A stretch of 25,644 bases of DNA from positions 1-25,644 of the forward strand of contig CAKTTR010000026.1 of the NCBI GenBank assembly GCA_934615645.1, in the 5' to 3' direction. A model generated the notes under the pieces. That model did no database searches. It had not been told where the DNA came from and saw only the letters and a program-made list of their open reading frames with translations. Position 1 is the stretch's first letter; the number at the start of each line of letters is the position of its first letter. Shown here piece by piece: positions 7,230 to 14,258 of the stretch. The translations under genes were made by a program, and so were the position numbers. The DNA is from an uncultured Oscillospiraceae bacterium. Its GTDB lineage: Bacteria; Bacillota; Clostridia; Oscillospirales; Oscillospiraceae.

Positions 7230-7507
7230 CTTCCTCTGTCAGGAGATGAACAGCACCCCATTTGTTAGACGGTATGGTATAGAGAATTTCTTTGGACTGC
7301 TCAAGAGTGAACTTTTGTATCTTCAAGAGTTTCGGTCCATGGAACACTTCAAGCAGGAAATCATTGAATAACTGGATTACTGCAACAACCGCAGGATCAA
7401 GGCAAAACTAAAAGGCTTGCCGCCCGCTCTTCACAGACAACAAGCCCTTTCGGTCGCTTGAACAATTCTTATATTCTATATTTGTCTAACTTTTTGGGGT
7501 CACTTCA
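7230..7507 (+). pseudogene. IS3-family transposase (OrfB) C-terminal remnant with IS right end
   Basis: Translation in one frame gives IENFFGLLKSELLYLQEFRS (from about 7275) and, beyond a stop, LDYCNNRRIKAKLKGLPPAL, ending at TGA around 7459-7461. This is the C-terminus of an IS3-family integrase-type transposase; the final glutamate of the DDE triad falls in IENFFGLLKSE. A TAA at 7369-7371 replaces the tyrosine expected between the two blocks, and everything upstream of about 7275 is missing or unrecognisable. After the stop, the 25 bases at 7483-7507 look like the terminal inverted repeat, ending in CA. No matching left end exists in the window. The fragment is more AT-rich than its flanks. 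It cannot make active transposase. Confidence 0.85.
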
Positions 7508-7544
7508 CTTGTGGGCAGAGGGGCTTTGTCCTATGTGGCGGGTC

Positions 7545-8210
7545 TTAGCGGAACACTGCGCCGTCGCGGTCGAAGATCTCGACGCGGTGGATCTTGGCAA
7601 AGCTGGGTGCGGCGTCCGGCAGATAGTGCGCGATGGCGTTCAGCAGGAGCTGCGGGTTCAGGGCAGGGTCCTGGGCGCAGACGAGGCAGTCGGCCTGCAG
7701 CAGGTGATCGCCTGCAACCGTCAGGTCGAAGCGGCGCAGCATGGGGAGCAGATCGACCTCCGCTTCGCCGCGCTTTGTCTTTCTCGTCAAAAGCAGACTG
7801 GGGCGCTGGAACAGGGCGGCGATATCATCCCGGCAGGCCGGGGCGTTGCCGCCGTCATATTCCAGGTCCAGCCGGGCCTGCAGGAAGCCCAGCTTCCCGG
7901 CTTTTTTCTCGCTTTCATAGCTTTCCAGAATGCGGATCCCGGCGGGCAGACAGGCGTTCAGCTTCGCAGGGATCTCGGACTCCGGCGTCGTATCGCCGGG
8001 GTCCAGCTCATAGTCAAGGACCTCACACTGGCTCGAGACGCCGACGGACATCGGCAGCAGGATGGAGACATAGGCGTGGGGCGTGTAGCCCTGGGAGTGG
8101 CGCAGGAGCATCCCGGCCCGGCGGAAGGCCCGCTGAAAGACCCGCATCAGGTCTAGATGGGAAATCCAGATCGCGTCGCCCTCTTTGGCAAATAGTAGCC
8201 GCTTATGCAT
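7545..8210 (-). CDS. TIGR03936/DUF2344 radical SAM-linked protein
   Basis: A soluble protein of 221 residues. The N-terminus KRLLFAKEGDAIWISHLDLM and the following FRRAGMLLRHSQGYTPHAYV are the typical opening of the DUF2344 family, which is found almost always next to, or fused to, a TIGR03960-type radical SAM protein. Its biochemical role is unknown; the pairing suggests that it provides a substrate or RNA-binding part for the radical SAM partner. The ATG overlaps the end of the partner gene by eight bases, so translation is probably coupled. It is the last gene of a minus-strand operon. In many clostridia rng and rplU come next; here an IS remnant and a tRNA gene follow instead. I see no terminator between its stop and the IS end. 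Confidence 0.93.
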   Translation of the reverse strand: MHKRLLFAKEGDAIWISHLDLMRVFQRAFRRAGMLLRHSQGYTPHAYVSILLPMSVGVSSQCEVLDYELDPGDTTPESEIPAKLNACLPAGIRILESYESEKKAGKLGFLQARLDLEYDGGNAPACRDDIAALFQRPSLLLTRKTKRGEAEVDLLPMLRRFDLTVAGDHLLQADCLVCAQDPALNPQLLLNAIAHYLPDAAPSFAKIHRVEIFDRDGAVFR

Positions 8211-10038
8211 CGCAGCACCCTCCCTTCAGGAGTAGATTTGCGCCGCAGCCGCTGCATTGGGCGCGGCAGTCCGGCGTGACCTGGCCCGCATAGGCCTGGG
8301 CCCGTTCCTTGGCCAGGAACGCTTTGCTGACGCCGACGTCGATGGTGTCCCAGGGGAGGACTTCGGCCTCCTGGTAGCCCCGGGTCGTGTAGAACGCCGG
8401 GTCGATGCCGCAGGCAGCGAAGGCGGCCATCCAGGCGTCGTAGTCAAAGTATTCGTCCCAGCCATCGAGCTTGACGCCCCGGGCCACGGCGGCTTCCAGG
8501 ACGCGGCACAGGCGGCGGTCGCCCCGGGCCAGCACGGCTTCGAGCTGGCTCAGCTTCGCGTCATGCCAGTTGTACTCCACGCTCTTGGACGGCATGGCGT
8601 TTTTCAAAAGCTGCGTCTTGCGGCGGTATTCCTCCATCGTATCCTGCTGCTCCCACTGGAATGGGGTGAAGGGCTTTGGCACGAAGAATGCCGTCGAGAC
8701 ATGGACCCGCAGGCCCCGTTTTTTGTTGGACGCGTGGGCCTTCCAGGTCTTGATGACCTTGTAGACCAGCTCTGCGATGCCCAGCACATCCTCGTCCGTC
8801 TCCGTCGGGAGGCCCAGCATAAAATAGAGCTTGACATTGTTCCAGCCGCCGGCAAAGGCGGTGGCGCAGGTCGTGAGGATCTCCTCCTCGGTGACGTTTT
8901 TGTTGATGACGTCCCGCAGGCGCTGTGTCCCGGCTTCCGGGGCGAAGGTCAGGCCGCTTTTGCGGACCTTCTGCAGCTTTTGCATCAGAGAATCCGAGAA
9001 GTTGTCCGCTCGCAGGGAGGGCAGGGAGATATTGATCTTCCGGGGTGTGCAGAAGTCCAGCAAATCGCTGGTAAGCGGCTCCAGCTGCTTATAGTCGGAG
9101 GTGGAGAGGGAGGAGAGGGTGATCTCATGGTTGCCGGAGTCAAGCAGCATCTCTTTCGCCTGGCGCAGCAGTGTCGCGGCGCTGCGGGGCCGGACAGGGC
9201 GATAGCAGAAGCCCGCCTGGCAGAACCGGCAGCCCCGGATGCAGCCCCGCATGACCTCCAGATTGGAGCGGTCATGGACGATCTCCGTCGAGGGGACGAT
9301 GGTTTTCGTCGGGTAATACGCGGCGTCCAGGTCCTGCACGATGCGCTTGCGGACGGTTTTCGGCGCGCCGGGCGCCGGGGTGATGGCGGTCAAGGTGCCG
9401 TCCGGCCCGTAGGTATGGGTATAAAACGCGGGGATATAGACGCCCTCCAGCTTGGCGGCCTCGGCCAGGTACTGCTGCTTGGACCAGTGATTTGCCTGGG
9501 CGGTTTGGTAGAGCGTAAGCAGCTCTTGGGTCAGGTCCTCACCCTCGCCCAGGCTGAACAGGTCAATAAAATCGGCCAGGGGCTCCGGGTTATAGGCGCA
9601 GGTGCCCCCGGCGATGACGAGCTGGTCGAGCCCCGGCCGGTCGGCAGAGCGCAGCGGGATACCGGCTAGCTGCAGCATGTTGAGGATATTGGTATAGCTC
9701 ATCTCGTAGCCGATGGTGAAGGCGATGATGTCAAACGCCGTCAGCGGGTCCTTGCTCTCCAGGGCAAAGAGCGGCAGCTGATGCGCCCGCAGGGCTGCGT
9801 CCATATCGCCCCAGGGGGCGAAGACGCGCTCACACCAGACACCGGGCATCTCGTTCATGATGCCGTATAAAATGCGCATGCCCAGGTTGGACATGCCGAT
9901 CTCATAGGTGTCCGGGAAGCAGAACGCGACGCGGGTCGTGACGGACTGCTTGTCTTTGAGGATCTCATTATATTCTCCGCCGACATACCGGGCGGGTTTC
10001 TGCACGCCCGGCAAAATGCGGGCCAGTTGATCGGTCAT
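8203..10038 (-). CDS. TIGR03960 family B12-binding/radical SAM protein
   Basis: A protein of 611 residues with an N-terminal cobalamin-binding-like region (about 35-170; FPDTYEIGMSNLGMRILYGI fits this family) and a radical SAM core with the cluster motif CIRGCRFC (C266, C270, C273). SGLTFAPEAGTQRLRDVINK and KLYFMLGLPTETDEDVLGIA are conserved parts of the SAM-binding barrel. The C-terminus carries a second cysteine set, CRAQCSGCG plus a CC pair (about 591-609), which may hold a further cluster. The substrate is unknown; related B12-radical SAM enzymes are methyltransferases or methylthiotransferases, so RNA or protein modification is a reasonable inference. The ATG overlaps the stop of the M50 protease gene as ATGA and has a GAAGGAG ribosome binding site. 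Confidence 0.93.
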   Translation of the reverse strand: MTDQLARILPGVQKPARYVGGEYNEILKDKQSVTTRVAFCFPDTYEIGMSNLGMRILYGIMNEMPGVWCERVFAPWGDMDAALRAHQLPLFALESKDPLTAFDIIAFTIGYEMSYTNILNMLQLAGIPLRSADRPGLDQLVIAGGTCAYNPEPLADFIDLFSLGEGEDLTQELLTLYQTAQANHWSKQQYLAEAAKLEGVYIPAFYTHTYGPDGTLTAITPAPGAPKTVRKRIVQDLDAAYYPTKTIVPSTEIVHDRSNLEVMRGCIRGCRFCQAGFCYRPVRPRSAATLLRQAKEMLLDSGNHEITLSSLSTSDYKQLEPLTSDLLDFCTPRKINISLPSLRADNFSDSLMQKLQKVRKSGLTFAPEAGTQRLRDVINKNVTEEEILTTCATAFAGGWNNVKLYFMLGLPTETDEDVLGIAELVYKVIKTWKAHASNKKRGLRVHVSTAFFVPKPFTPFQWEQQDTMEEYRRKTQLLKNAMPSKSVEYNWHDAKLSQLEAVLARGDRRLCRVLEAAVARGVKLDGWDEYFDYDAWMAAFAACGIDPAFYTTRGYQEAEVLPWDTIDVGVSKAFLAKERAQAYAGQVTPDCRAQCSGCGANLLLKGGCCDA

Positions 10039-10703
10039 GGCTGCTCCTTCTGCCGCCGCGAAGGGCCGCGGCGGGATTTCTTGTGTGTTCTTGTGTCGTT
10101 CTTTTTATTGTAGCGGCAGCCAGGTTTTTTTGCAAGGAATTTTTCGCTTTGCAGGGCGCGGCCTGCCCGAAGCTGCAGGCTGGCGGCCAAAAGCGGTGGC
10201 CAAAGCCCCAGATGCAGGCGGCAGGCAGCCAAAATCGCCAGTGCCCAGCAAAGCGCGAGGGTGAGGGCGGCACAGATGCGGCTTAGCCGCTGTGCCTGGG
10301 CCAGCGGGAGCTGCTGCGATGCGACGGCAAGCAGAATGCGTCCGCCGTCCAGCGGCCAGAGAGGGAGCAGGTTGCCCGCCGCCAGCAGCAGGCTGATTAG
10401 CGCCGTCCGGGGGAGCAGCCGCGGCAGCAGCAGGCAGACAAGCAGGCTGGCGGCAGGCCCGGCGGCCGCGCAGCACGCCTCCGCGCGATAGGACATAGCC
10501 CCTGTCTCCAGGATGCAGCCCAGCGCCGTGATGCGCAGCGCTGTAACGGGGACACCCAGCAGGCGCAGCGCTGCAAGATGCCCCGCCTCGTGGCAGGCAA
10601 CGCCCAGCAAAAACGGCCAAAACAACCCGCCCGGCTCCAGGCACAGCCAGCAGCAGCCCAGGACGATGGCGGCGGGCGTGACGCTAAGGCGCAGTGATCT
10701 CAT
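10035..10703 (-). CDS. M50 family site-2 protease, SpoIVFB-like
   Basis: An intramembrane zinc protease of 222 residues. The zinc site is HEAGH (38-42) with the third ligand in NLLPLWPLDGG (111-121, D119), both placed within hydrophobic segments as expected for the family. SpoIVFB relatives cleave pro-sigma-K during sporulation; other short M50 proteins act on different membrane substrates. The ATG at 10703 is chosen because the longer upstream frame is low-complexity sequence that overlaps the preceding gene; the two genes overlap by 20 bases. The C-terminal 35 residues are strongly basic (NKKNDTRTHKKSRRGPSRRQ) and do not look like the CBS domain found in longer S2P proteins. Gene order with the radical SAM pair matches spoIVFB in clostridia. 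Confidence 0.85.
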   Translation of the reverse strand: MRSLRLSVTPAAIVLGCCWLCLEPGGLFWPFLLGVACHEAGHLAALRLLGVPVTALRITALGCILETGAMSYRAEACCAAAGPAASLLVCLLLPRLLPRTALISLLLAAGNLLPLWPLDGGRILLAVASQQLPLAQAQRLSRICAALTLALCWALAILAACRLHLGLWPPLLAASLQLRAGRALQSEKFLAKKPGCRYNKKNDTRTHKKSRRGPSRRQKEQP

Positions 10704-11124
10704 CGTAAAAGACGGCGAAGGCCTCCGCGACCGGGCGGCCGCTGCGCAGGGCCTGGTCAAAGCTGCTGACGGCGACCTGTAGGGGCTCCTGCCCGGTGCC
10801 GACAATCCAGCTGCGCAGGGTCTGGCACCCGGCGGGGTAGAAAAAACGGCAGGCCAGCGCGCCGCAGCACAGCAGGGCGCAGACCAAAAGCTGCGCGATC
10901 CAAGGTCGGCTGCGGGGCGGGGAAACAGGCGGCCTGTCCAGCGCGCCCAGTCCATCGAATGCATCATTAAACTGGAACGGTTCTTGCGGCGGAAGCAGGG
11001 GGCGGTCATAAATTTTTGTGGCGGCTAGGGCCGGATCTTCCGGCTGCGTGGGGGGGAGGCCGGGGGCTGCGGTAGGGGCTGGTACGGAATTTGGTATGGG
11101 GTTTGGCATGGGGCTTGTTTCCAT
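10684..11124 (-). CDS. Single-pass membrane protein, possibly SpoIVFA-like without its LytM domain
   Basis: A 146-residue protein. Residues 1-75 are rich in proline and presumably cytoplasmic, 76-94 form one membrane helix (IAQLLVCALLCCGALACRFF), and about 50 residues follow outside (LRSWIVGTGQEPLQVAVSSF). The start is an ATG with AAAGGAAG eight bases upstream. I recognise no conserved domain. Its place just before an M50 protease and the TIGR03960/TIGR03936 pair is where spoIVFA sits in clostridia; SpoIVFA has the same topology but also carries a C-terminal M23/LytM domain, which is absent here. I therefore suggest a shortened SpoIVFA-type partner that regulates or anchors the protease. It could equally be an unrelated small membrane protein. 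No clear promoter is visible upstream. Confidence 0.6.
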   Translation of the reverse strand: METSPMPNPIPNSVPAPTAAPGLPPTQPEDPALAATKIYDRPLLPPQEPFQFNDAFDGLGALDRPPVSPPRSRPWIAQLLVCALLCCGALACRFFYPAGCQTLRSWIVGTGQEPLQVAVSSFDQALRSGRPVAEAFAVFYDEITAP

Positions 11125-11214
11125 CGGCAGCGCTTCCTTTCTGAAAAATAAAGGCCACTGCTAGCCTATGGCGAGAGGACGAAAAAAAGACGGCGCAAAA
11201 AATGAAAATTTCAC

Positions 11215-11243
11215 TTGAAAAATAGGGTGGGACGTGATAAAAT
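11215..11243 (+). promoter_or_regulatory. Promoter for rplS
   Basis: TTGAAA (11215-11220), 17-base spacer, TAAAAT (11238-11243). The start should be near 11250, giving a leader of about 100 bases before the rplS ATG. Confidence 0.78.
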
Positions 11244-11278
11244 ACCATAGTCTGTGAATCTGGCGGTCCTCTGCTGCG

Positions 11279-11301
11279 GCCGGCATGGAACATGCAGCGG
11301 C
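11279..11301 (+). promoter_or_regulatory. Hairpin in the rplS leader
   Basis: GCCG-GCATG (11279-11287), loop GAA, CATGC (11291-11295), a 2-base bulge and CGGC (11298-11301) form a compact nine-pair stem in the 5' leader. Leaders of rplS in Firmicutes often carry a structured element bound by L19 for self-regulation. I can see the hairpin but cannot match it to a known leader family by eye. Confidence 0.4.
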
Positions 11302-11348
11302 ATGACTTTTGCAGTAAGAACGCTAAATTATGAAGGAGGACAACCCAA

Positions 11349-11690
11349 ATGGATCTGTTGAAAGCTGTATCCGACAAGTACCTGAAGGAAGAGCTGCCCG
11401 AAATGAACGTCGGCGATACCGTCCGCGTGCATGTAAAGATCAAAGAAGGCAGCCGCGAGAGAATCCAGGTATTCGAAGGCACCATCATCGCCCGCAAGCA
11501 TGGCGGCATCGGGGAGACCATCACGGTCCGCCGTTTGAGCTATGGCGTCGGCTGCGAAAAGGTGTTCCCGGTACACTCCCCGTCCATCGTCAAGGTCGAG
11601 ACGGTTCGCCGCGGTAAGGTCCGCAGAGCGAAGCTGTACTATCTGCGTGACCGTGTTGGCAAGGCTGCCAAGGTCAAGGAGAGAGTGTAA
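11349..11690 (+). CDS. rplS: Large ribosomal subunit protein bL19
   Basis: Structural 50S protein at the interface with the small subunit, 113 residues, the standard length. Conserved segments include VGDTVRVHVKIKEGSRERIQ, FEGTIIARKHGGIGETITVR and the basic tail RRGKVRRAKLYYLRDRVGKA. A strong AAGGAGG ribosome binding site precedes the ATG. It has its own promoter and a structured leader upstream and a strong terminator downstream. It heads the rplS-lepB-rbgA-rnhB gene order, which is conserved across Firmicutes; the usual upstream neighbours rimM and trmD are not present here, since the upstream genes run on the opposite strand. Confidence 0.98.
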   Translation: MDLLKAVSDKYLKEELPEMNVGDTVRVHVKIKEGSRERIQVFEGTIIARKHGGIGETITVRRLSYGVGCEKVFPVHSPSIVKVETVRRGKVRRAKLYYLRDRVGKAAKVKERV

Positions 11691-11703
11691 TTGCTGTATG
11701 CGT

Positions 11704-11733
11704 AAAAAAAGAGGGCCTTTGCCCTCTTTTTTT
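11704..11733 (+). terminator. Rho-independent terminator of rplS
   Basis: GAGGGC (11711-11716), loop CTTT, GCCCTC (11721-11726), preceded by seven A and followed by seven T. The A and T runs can also pair, so the element is symmetric. Confidence 0.92.
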
Positions 11734-11755
11734 ATTTGGGTTTTTCATGTATAAT
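11727..11755 (+). promoter_or_regulatory. Probable promoter for the lepB operon
   Basis: A perfect TATAAT lies at 11750-11755. The -35 position (11727-11732) falls in the T run of the rplS terminator and matches poorly. The -10 is 40 bases before the lepB ATG. I call it because of the perfect -10 and its position after a terminator. Confidence 0.45.
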
Positions 11756-11795
11756 AGATGGCAAATGATTTTCACGTGCTGTGAGGGATCCTATT

Positions 11796-12416
11796 ATGGC
11801 AAACGAATTTGAAACACAAAAATCGCCGAAGGCGGCGCCGAATAAATTCGCGCAGGATATTTACGTGATGCTGCACGATCTTGTCTACATCCTGGCGGCG
11901 GTGACGGTCCTTTTTACGCTGCTCATCCGGCTGGTGACAGTCTCCGGCCCGTCTATGACCTCGACGCTGCTAGACCGGGACTATGTCGCCGTGCTTTCCA
12001 ATGTGCTGTACCGGGATGTGAAAAATGGAGATGTCGTCGTGGCCAAGGTCCCGGGGTTCGAGGATGAGCCCATCGTCAAGCGGGTCATCGCGACCCAGGG
12101 GCAGACGGTGGACATCACCTACGACGCCACCGGTGTCGGCACAGTGACCGTCGACGGGCAGGCGCTGGAGGAACCGTATATCAATGAACCGATGCTGGAG
12201 CCGGGCTATGCCACGGTCAGCTTCCCGCTGACGGTCCCGGAGGGCTGCGTCTTTGTGATGGGCGATAACCGGAACCACTCCGCCGACAGCCGCTATACCC
12301 AGATCGGTGTCTTTAACACGAAGTATATTTTGGGAAAGGTCCTGCTGGTCGTCTGGCCCGGCCGGGAGAACACCTGGCAGAAACGGGACTTTTCCAGACT
12401 TGGAGCCGTATCATAA
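11796..12416 (+). CDS. lepB: Signal peptidase I
   Basis: A membrane-bound serine protease that removes signal peptides from secreted proteins. It has 206 residues and one N-terminal membrane helix (about 29-46), the Gram-positive arrangement. The catalytic serine is in SGPSMTSTL (S53), the lysine base in IVKRVIATQG (K95), and the conserved box is MGDNRNHSADSR (155-166). A long cytoplasmic N-terminus (about 28 residues, charged) precedes the helix. The start is the ATG at 11796 after GAGGG; a GTG five codons upstream is possible but overlaps the ribosome binding site. It ends in TAATG, overlapping the rbgA start by one base, so the two are translated together. Confidence 0.95.
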   Translation: MANEFETQKSPKAAPNKFAQDIYVMLHDLVYILAAVTVLFTLLIRLVTVSGPSMTSTLLDRDYVAVLSNVLYRDVKNGDVVVAKVPGFEDEPIVKRVIATQGQTVDITYDATGVGTVTVDGQALEEPYINEPMLEPGYATVSFPLTVPEGCVFVMGDNRNHSADSRYTQIGVFNTKYILGKVLLVVWPGRENTWQKRDFSRLGAVS

Positions 12417-13291
12417 TGGAACAGAGGATCAATATTCAGTGGTACCCTGGCCACATGACAAAAACCCGGCGGATGATGGAGGCCGACCTGAAACTGGTGG
12501 ACGCCGTCTGCGAGATGATCGACGCGCGCATCCCCTATTCCAGCCGGAATCCGGATATCGCCGCCATCTGCGGCCAAAAGCCCCGGATGGTCATTTTAAA
12601 CCGGACAGACCTGGCAGATCCGGAGATGACCCGCCGGTGGGCGGACTATTTCCGCAGCCAGGGCCTGACCGTCGTGGCGACGGATTGTAAGTCCAAAAAG
12701 GGGCTGGCGAACTTCGTCCCGGCGGTGCGGCGGCTGCTTTCAGAGAAGCTGGAGCGCTATGCTGCCAAGGGGCAGACGGGCAGGCCGTTGAAGATCATGA
12801 TCGTCGGCATCCCCAATGTCGGCAAGTCGACCCTGATCAACCAGCTCTCCGGGCGCAAGGGCGCCAAGGCGGAGAACCGCCCCGGCGTCACCCGGGGCAA
12901 GCAGTGGGTCAATATGGACGGCAATCTGCTGCTGCTCGATACGCCGGGCATCCTCTGGCCCAAGTTTGAGGACCCGGAGGTGGGCATTCGCCTGGCCTAT
13001 ACCGGGGCGGTCAAGGACCAGGTCTTTGACGTGGAGGAGCTGGCCTGCCACTTGATCAAATGCCTGTGGGATCGCTACCCCGCCGCGGTGCAGGGCCGGT
13101 ATAAAATTGAACTGCCGCCGGAGGCCCAGGGGTGGGAGCTTTTGGAGGCAGCGGCCCGGAAGCGGGGCTTCCTGCTTGCCCGGGGCGAACTGAACACAGA
13201 GCGGATGGCCCATGTGCTGCTGGAGGAATACCGCAGCTGCAAGCTGGGCCGGTTCACATTTGAAGGGCCGGAGATTTATACACAGGAGTGA
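12416..13291 (+). CDS. rbgA: Ribosome biogenesis GTPase RbgA (YlqF)
   Basis: A circularly permuted GTPase needed for late assembly of the 50S subunit, acting on the L16-deficient precursor in Bacillus. It has 291 residues, normal for the family. The motifs occur in permuted order: G4 as NRTD (62-65), then G1 as GIPNVGKST (131-139), G2 around T159 (GVTRG) and G3 as DTPG (175-178). NRTD replaces the standard NKxD. The opening IQWYPGHMTKTRRMM is a hallmark of the YlqF family. The C-terminal helical region (about 200-290) contacts rRNA in homologues. It overlaps lepB by one base and is followed by rnhB after three bases. Confidence 0.97.
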   Translation: MEQRINIQWYPGHMTKTRRMMEADLKLVDAVCEMIDARIPYSSRNPDIAAICGQKPRMVILNRTDLADPEMTRRWADYFRSQGLTVVATDCKSKKGLANFVPAVRRLLSEKLERYAAKGQTGRPLKIMIVGIPNVGKSTLINQLSGRKGAKAENRPGVTRGKQWVNMDGNLLLLDTPGILWPKFEDPEVGIRLAYTGAVKDQVFDVEELACHLIKCLWDRYPAAVQGRYKIELPPEAQGWELLEAAARKRGFLLARGELNTERMAHVLLEEYRSCKLGRFTFEGPEIYTQE

Positions 13292-13294
13292 CGT

Positions 13295-13906
13295 ATGGAA
13301 CTGGATTTATGGAGCATCGAGCGGGCGCATTACGCCCAGGGCTGCAAGGTGATCTGCGGCGTGGATGAAGCTGGGCGCGGGCCGCTAGCCGGGCCGGTGT
13401 GTGCCGCGGCGGTGATCCTGCCCCCGGATTTGGAGATCCCGGGGCTGAACGACTCCAAAAAGCTGTCCGACGCCAAGCGCCGGGCGCTGTTTGACGTGAT
13501 CGTGGAGCAGGCGGTGGCCTATGGCATCTGCATGGTGGACGAAAAGCGCATTGACGAGATCAATATCCTGCAGGCGACCTTCGAGGCGATGCAGGGGGCG
13601 CTGGACCAGCTTGCTGTCCGGCCAGAGCTGGCGCTGATTGACGGCAACCGGGCGCGGGACTTCGGTCTGCCGGTCGAGACGGTCATCGGCGGGGACGGCA
13701 AGAGCGCCAATATCGCGGCGGCGTCCATCCTGGCCAAGGTCACCCGGGACCGGTATATGGAGCAGCAGGCGGAGCTCTATCCCCAGTACGGCTTTGAGAC
13801 CCACAAGGGCTATGGCACAAAGCGCCATTATGCGGCCCTGACTGCCTACGGCCCGTGCCCGCTGCACCGGCAGAGCTTTTTAAAAAAATTCTATGAAGGA
13901 AAGTAA
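13295..13906 (+). CDS. rnhB: Ribonuclease HII
   Basis: Removes ribonucleotides and RNA from RNA-DNA hybrids. It has 203 residues. The catalytic acids are visible: D24 and E25 in GVDEAGRGPLAGPV, D116 in ALIDGNRA, and D152 in the AAASILAKVTRDRYM segment. NDSKKLS (52-58) and the C-terminal HKGYGTKRH are also conserved in the family. The short form lacks the N-terminal extension seen in Bacillus RnhB. AGGAG precedes the ATG, overlapping the end of rbgA. Its last 14 bases overlap the next gene (yraN), so the operon continues. Confidence 0.97.
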   Translation: MELDLWSIERAHYAQGCKVICGVDEAGRGPLAGPVCAAAVILPPDLEIPGLNDSKKLSDAKRRALFDVIVEQAVAYGICMVDEKRIDEINILQATFEAMQGALDQLAVRPELALIDGNRARDFGLPVETVIGGDGKSANIAAASILAKVTRDRYMEQQAELYPQYGFETHKGYGTKRHYAALTAYGPCPLHRQSFLKKFYEGK

Positions 13907-14258
13907 CCTGCTGGGCCATTGGGGTGAGGCGACGGCGGCGGCCTATCTGCGGCGGCGGGGCTATGAGATCTTAGCCTGCAATTTTCGCAGCCGCTTTGGC
14001 GAGATCGACTTGATCGCCCGGAAGAAAAACTATGTTGTCTTCTGCGAGGTAAAAACGCGGAAGGATGCGTCGTTTGCCCAAGCGCTGGAATTTGTGGACC
14101 GGCGCAAGCAGCGGCGTTTGCGGGACACGGCGGCCATCTGGCTTGCGCAGAACGACGGGCCGTGGCTCTCCCGCTTTGATGTGATCGAGGTCTACGCGCC
14201 GGAGGGTGTGCAGACGAGAAAACCGAAAATCAGGCAGATCGAGGATGCGTTTGAATGA
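13893..14258 (+). CDS. yraN: UPF0102 family nuclease-like protein YraN
   Basis: A 121-residue protein of the UPF0102 family, which has a restriction-endonuclease-like fold. The opening LGHWGEATAAAYLRRRGYEI, GEIDL (36-40) and FCEVKTRKD (50-58) supply the acidic and lysine residues of the predicted active site. The cellular role is not settled; the constant neighbourhood with rnhB points to nucleic acid metabolism. The start is inside the end of rnhB, overlapping by 14 bases, with ribosome binding sequence in the rnhB coding region. Its TGA overlaps the next ATG as ATGA. Confidence 0.93.
   Translation: MKESNLLGHWGEATAAAYLRRRGYEILACNFRSRFGEIDLIARKKNYVVFCEVKTRKDASFAQALEFVDRRKQRRLRDTAAIWLAQNDGPWLSRFDVIEVYAPEGVQTRKPKIRQIEDAFE

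Noticed and set aside
8257..9669. A 470-codon open frame on the + strand
   Set aside because: It is the antisense of the TIGR03960 radical SAM gene. Its composition follows the GC-rich codon positions of the real gene, and there is no family match or ribosome binding site.
10704..11009. N-terminal extension of the M50 protease frame
   Set aside because: The extra 102 residues are low-complexity proline/arginine/serine sequence that overlaps the upstream membrane protein; the ATG at 10703 gives the standard protease start.
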